Part shown: piece by piece, positions 5,843 through 7,664 of the stretch
How positions within the stretch are numbered: position 1 is the first letter of the stretch
Layout of the letters: each line of letters begins with the position of its first letter
Source: an uncultured Pseudomonadota bacterium
GTDB lineage: Bacteria; Myxococcota; UBA796
Length of the DNA stretch: 7,664 nt
Assembly: GCA_913040875.1 (NCBI GenBank)
Contig: CAJWHX010000152.1
Location: forward strand, 1-7,664
Reading direction: 5' to 3'
The notes under the pieces: model-generated
Seen by the model: only the letters and a program-made list of their open reading frames with translations
The model's database searches: none
Told to the model about the DNA's origin: nothing
Translations under genes and position numbers: made by a program

Positions 5843-6532
5843 ATGCCCATCGATATTCAAACGATTGCTGGTTACTTAGATTCTCATTCCTTGAAGTTTC
5901 AAATTCGCGAGAGTGAAACCGGTGAGTTCATACACACTGTATTTTCTACCCAGCGATATGAAAACACACAGGGAGATCGCCATTTACATCTGTACATTGT
6001 GCTCGAAGAAAACGGAGAGTTCTTTCGTGTTGTGTCACCCACTTGCTATGGTCTCCCTGAAGACGGTTTTCAGCGGGCATTCTACAAAACCCTCTTGATG
6101 ATATCTAGCAAAAGTAAAATGGTTCAGTTCAGTTGTGATTGTCCATCACCAATGGACATTATGAATGCCAAAGATGACGTTGAGTCTGCTGTGATGGTAT
6201 CATCAAATGGTGAGATAGAATGGATCACCGCGACAGTAGAGATTCCGATTGAAGATGGTGATTTGACAGAAACTCAAATGCTGAGAGCCTTCTTCGCATT
6301 GATAAAGATTCTGGAGTATTATCACCCTGTGATTTCCCATGTGATGGAAACGGGTGAGATTGACTTTGAAATTGTAGAACAGGCGGGATTCATCATGTCC
6401 CTGATGAATCAGTTAATGGATATAGAAGGAATAGAGGATGATTCAGAGGAGTTTGAATCAACAGAGGGGGAATCCTCTCAATCAGAAGAGGATTCGGAGT
6501 CGAGCAGTGACGATTTCGGAGACTTTATTTAG
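5843..6532 (+). CDS. YbjN-like (type III secretion chaperone-like fold) protein with acidic Ser-rich tail
   Basis: 229 residues from the ATG with an AGGAG site. The order of elements fits the YbjN / chaperone-like fold: helix with IQTIAGYLDSHSLKFQI (5-21), strands with HLHLYIVLEENGEFFRVVSP (47-66), a helix with QRAFYKTLLMISSKSKMVQFSCD (77-99), strand GEIEWITATVEIPIEDGDLTETQMLRAFFALIKILEYYHPVI (123-164). The 'P-I-E-D-x-x-L-T-x-x-Q' turn leading into the last long helix is characteristic of YbjN-like proteins. Between the two halves there is an extra loop (about 100-120) compared with the usual continuous strand pair. Residues 195-229 are almost only Asp, Glu, Ser and Gly, ending DDFGDFI. No signal peptide is seen, so it is probably cytoplasmic. 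YbjN proteins are poorly understood; in E. coli YbjN affects motility and stress responses. A chaperone or adaptor role here is only an inference. Confidence 0.75.
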   Translation: MPIDIQTIAGYLDSHSLKFQIRESETGEFIHTVFSTQRYENTQGDRHLHLYIVLEENGEFFRVVSPTCYGLPEDGFQRAFYKTLLMISSKSKMVQFSCDCPSPMDIMNAKDDVESAVMVSSNGEIEWITATVEIPIEDGDLTETQMLRAFFALIKILEYYHPVISHVMETGEIDFEIVEQAGFIMSLMNQLMDIEGIEDDSEEFESTEGESSQSEEDSESSSDDFGDFI

Positions 6533-6564
6533 GCTATTGTTGGCCTATACAGTTTATACAATGA

Positions 6565-6570
6565 AGAGGA
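6565..6570 (+). promoter_or_regulatory. Shine-Dalgarno site supporting the start at 6575
   Basis: AGAGGA ends 4 nt before ATG 6575. The nearby ATGs at 6561 and 6570 are in other frames: the 6561/6570 frame stops after about 15 codons. This decides for 6575 despite the very short hydrophobic N-terminus it gives. Confidence 0.7.
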
Positions 6571-6574
6571 TGGC

Positions 6575-7579
6575 ATGTTTTGGCTTTGGATTGCATGTAG
6601 TGTAAAAGTTCCAGATTATTTAGTGGATCCGCACACTTTTGCGCACCCTCAATGTAGTGAACAAGACCATCTTCGAGCCGCTGGTTTTGATGAGGACTCT
6701 TCTGCATCAGCGCAGCAACATGCAAGAAGTAGACTGGCTCAGAGTATCTCTTCATCTCTTAAATCTGTACAAGTTGCCAGGACCAGCGTCGAAAAGATGC
6801 AAGGTATTGAAACATCCTCATCGAATTATGAAGCGCTGAGCACAGTGACGGCTAGTTTTCCATACAATCATTTAATTCTCGATGTCGAACCAGTTCATCG
6901 ATCTCGAGAGGGCTATCGAGCTTTGGCATGTGTCCGAGTGTCTGATATCGAACGGGAGATTCAACTACGACATCAAGATGCACTCGAAGAACTCAACAGA
7001 ATACATTCTACTCTGATGAATACCGAAGATGTGCGTGCGTTTACCAGTTTACGCAACACCTATGTACAATCAACTGAACCGATGCTGCAAGATATAGAGC
7101 TGTTGAGATCGTTGACTGATGGAGGGTCTCTATGGGGACGAAGTCTCAACACGCAAGTTCAGCAAGTTGAACAGCGAGCAACGATGCATCGAGAACACAA
7201 CCCTGTCTCAATTGTAGGAACATCAACGAGTGAATCGGTTTCTACCCGATTGGGAACGTTGTTACAGTCGCAGCAGGCGATGGTACACTATGGGAAGTGT
7301 CAATCGGTGGATGGATATTTGGTTGCGGTGTCGTCTAAGTCAGAGTTGTCGAAAGGACCAATGGGTGGACATGTAGTGACATATACAGTTGATATGGATG
7401 TTTCGACTTGCAAAGATCCAACCACTTCATTGGTTACTACAACCATCATTGAAAGTCAAGGCTACCACTCATCGCAACAACGGTTGGCAGAATCCGCGGC
7501 AATTCAGAATGCTTCTTTGATATCCACTCCGGATGTCTTTTCCACGTTGTTACCGATGGCAAAATCTGTTCAGTATTGA
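6575..7579 (+). CDS. LPP20-like envelope protein, possible lipoprotein with very short leader
   Basis: 334 residues. The start gives MFWLWIACSVKVPDYL. Cys 8 after LWIA and the 'C-x-x-K-x-P-x-[WY]-L/V' continuation look like the mature start of LPP20-type lipoproteins, but only seven residues precede the Cys and none is basic. The next part, with SASAQQHARSRLAQSISSSLKSVQ (43-66) and YRALACVRVSD (114-124), follows the LPP20 pattern of an Ala-spaced helix then a '(Y)xALA-V' strand. A helical linker (125-205) leads to a C-terminal domain beginning VSIVGTSTSESVSTRLGTLL (211-230), with strands about 267-292 and an Ala-rich helix, resembling the later domains of FlgT/CsgG-related envelope proteins. 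Such proteins usually sit at the inner face of the outer membrane. Exact role unknown. It lies 42 bp after the YbjN-like gene, and its end overlaps the end of a convergent frame. Confidence 0.7.
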   Translation: MFWLWIACSVKVPDYLVDPHTFAHPQCSEQDHLRAAGFDEDSSASAQQHARSRLAQSISSSLKSVQVARTSVEKMQGIETSSSNYEALSTVTASFPYNHLILDVEPVHRSREGYRALACVRVSDIEREIQLRHQDALEELNRIHSTLMNTEDVRAFTSLRNTYVQSTEPMLQDIELLRSLTDGGSLWGRSLNTQVQQVEQRATMHREHNPVSIVGTSTSESVSTRLGTLLQSQQAMVHYGKCQSVDGYLVAVSSKSELSKGPMGGHVVTYTVDMDVSTCKDPTTSLVTTTIIESQGYHSSQQRLAESAAIQNASLISTPDVFSTLLPMAKSVQY

Positions 7580-7664
7580 AACAGGTGTGTCCATTTCGCA
7601 AAGAGCATTTGCTGTTGTAACAACATATCATCCGTCGGAATAATATTGGGCTCCGTAGGAATGG
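7570..7664 (-). CDS. C-terminal end of a convergent gene entering from the right edge (partial)
   Basis: On the minus strand a frame is open from the right edge to a TGA at 7572-7570. The last 31 residues include PTDDMLLQQQMLFAKWTHLFQY, an acidic start followed by an amphipathic helix, which looks like a natural protein end. It overlaps the last 10 bp of the LPP20-like gene tail to tail. The plus strand here has no long frame. The stretch is short, so an open frame by chance is possible. No family can be named. Confidence 0.5.
   Translation of the reverse strand, partial: IPTEPNIIPTDDMLLQQQMLFAKWTHLFQY
7598..7625. repeat. Two adjacent small inverted repeats near the convergent gene ends
   Basis: GCAAA/TTTGC (7598-7602 and 7608-7612, loop GAGCA) is followed at once by TGTTGT/ACAACA (7613-7618 and 7620-7625). 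Neither has a T-run, so a terminator role for the convergent genes is only possible. Both lie inside the presumed coding end of the minus-strand gene. Confidence 0.25.

Noticed and set aside
1..7664. CRISPR arrays, insertion sequences, tRNA or rRNA genes, known defence systems
   Set aside because: No regularly spaced repeats, transposase-like proteins, tRNA-like clover leaves or recognised defence domains were seen. A lone nuclease-like exported protein next to polysaccharide genes is not evidence of a defence island.

Overview
The window looks like chromosome of a Gram-negative bacterium of moderate GC (mid-40s by eye). The signs are an O-antigen or surface-polysaccharide ABC exporter ATPase (Wzt type), a glycosyltransferase, and two probable cell-envelope proteins with lipoprotein-like N-termini. 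The phylum cannot be fixed from this sequence. The mix of a Wzt cluster, an LPP20-like protein and a YbjN-like protein with unfamiliar neighbours would suit one of the less-studied 'deltaproteobacterial' lineages (Myxococcota or Bradymonadota type), but that is only an impression.

Layout. Bases 1-2538 are on the minus strand and form a polysaccharide-export unit. wzt (1114-2538) is read first, and its stop codon overlaps the start of a glycosyltransferase (1117 down to 1) that runs off the left edge. A 96-bp divergent intergenic region (2539-2634) separates this unit from a plus-strand run of genes. These are a secreted thermonuclease-like protein (2635-3276), a coiled-coil protein (3347-4273), a small helix-turn-helix-like protein whose start overlaps the previous stop (4270-4761), a very acidic protein with a C-terminal membrane anchor (4802-5728), a YbjN-like protein with an acidic tail (5843-6532) and an LPP20-like envelope protein (6575-7579). 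At the right edge a minus-strand reading frame enters from outside and ends inside the last codons of the LPP20-like gene (7570-7664).

How the genes relate. Wzt and the glycosyltransferase clearly belong together: Wzt powers export of a finished O-polysaccharide and recognises its end, while glycosyltransferases build it. The membrane partner Wzm is not in the window. The plus-strand genes share direction and short gaps (4-bp overlap, 40, 114 and 42 bp), so most may be co-transcribed. I recognise no known pathway in which a coiled-coil protein, an HTH-like protein, a tail-anchored acidic protein and a YbjN-like protein act together. This group is the best candidate for something undescribed, though it could equally be ordinary lineage-specific cell biology. 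There are no tRNA or rRNA genes, CRISPR arrays, insertion sequences, phage genes or toxin-antitoxin pairs that I can support.
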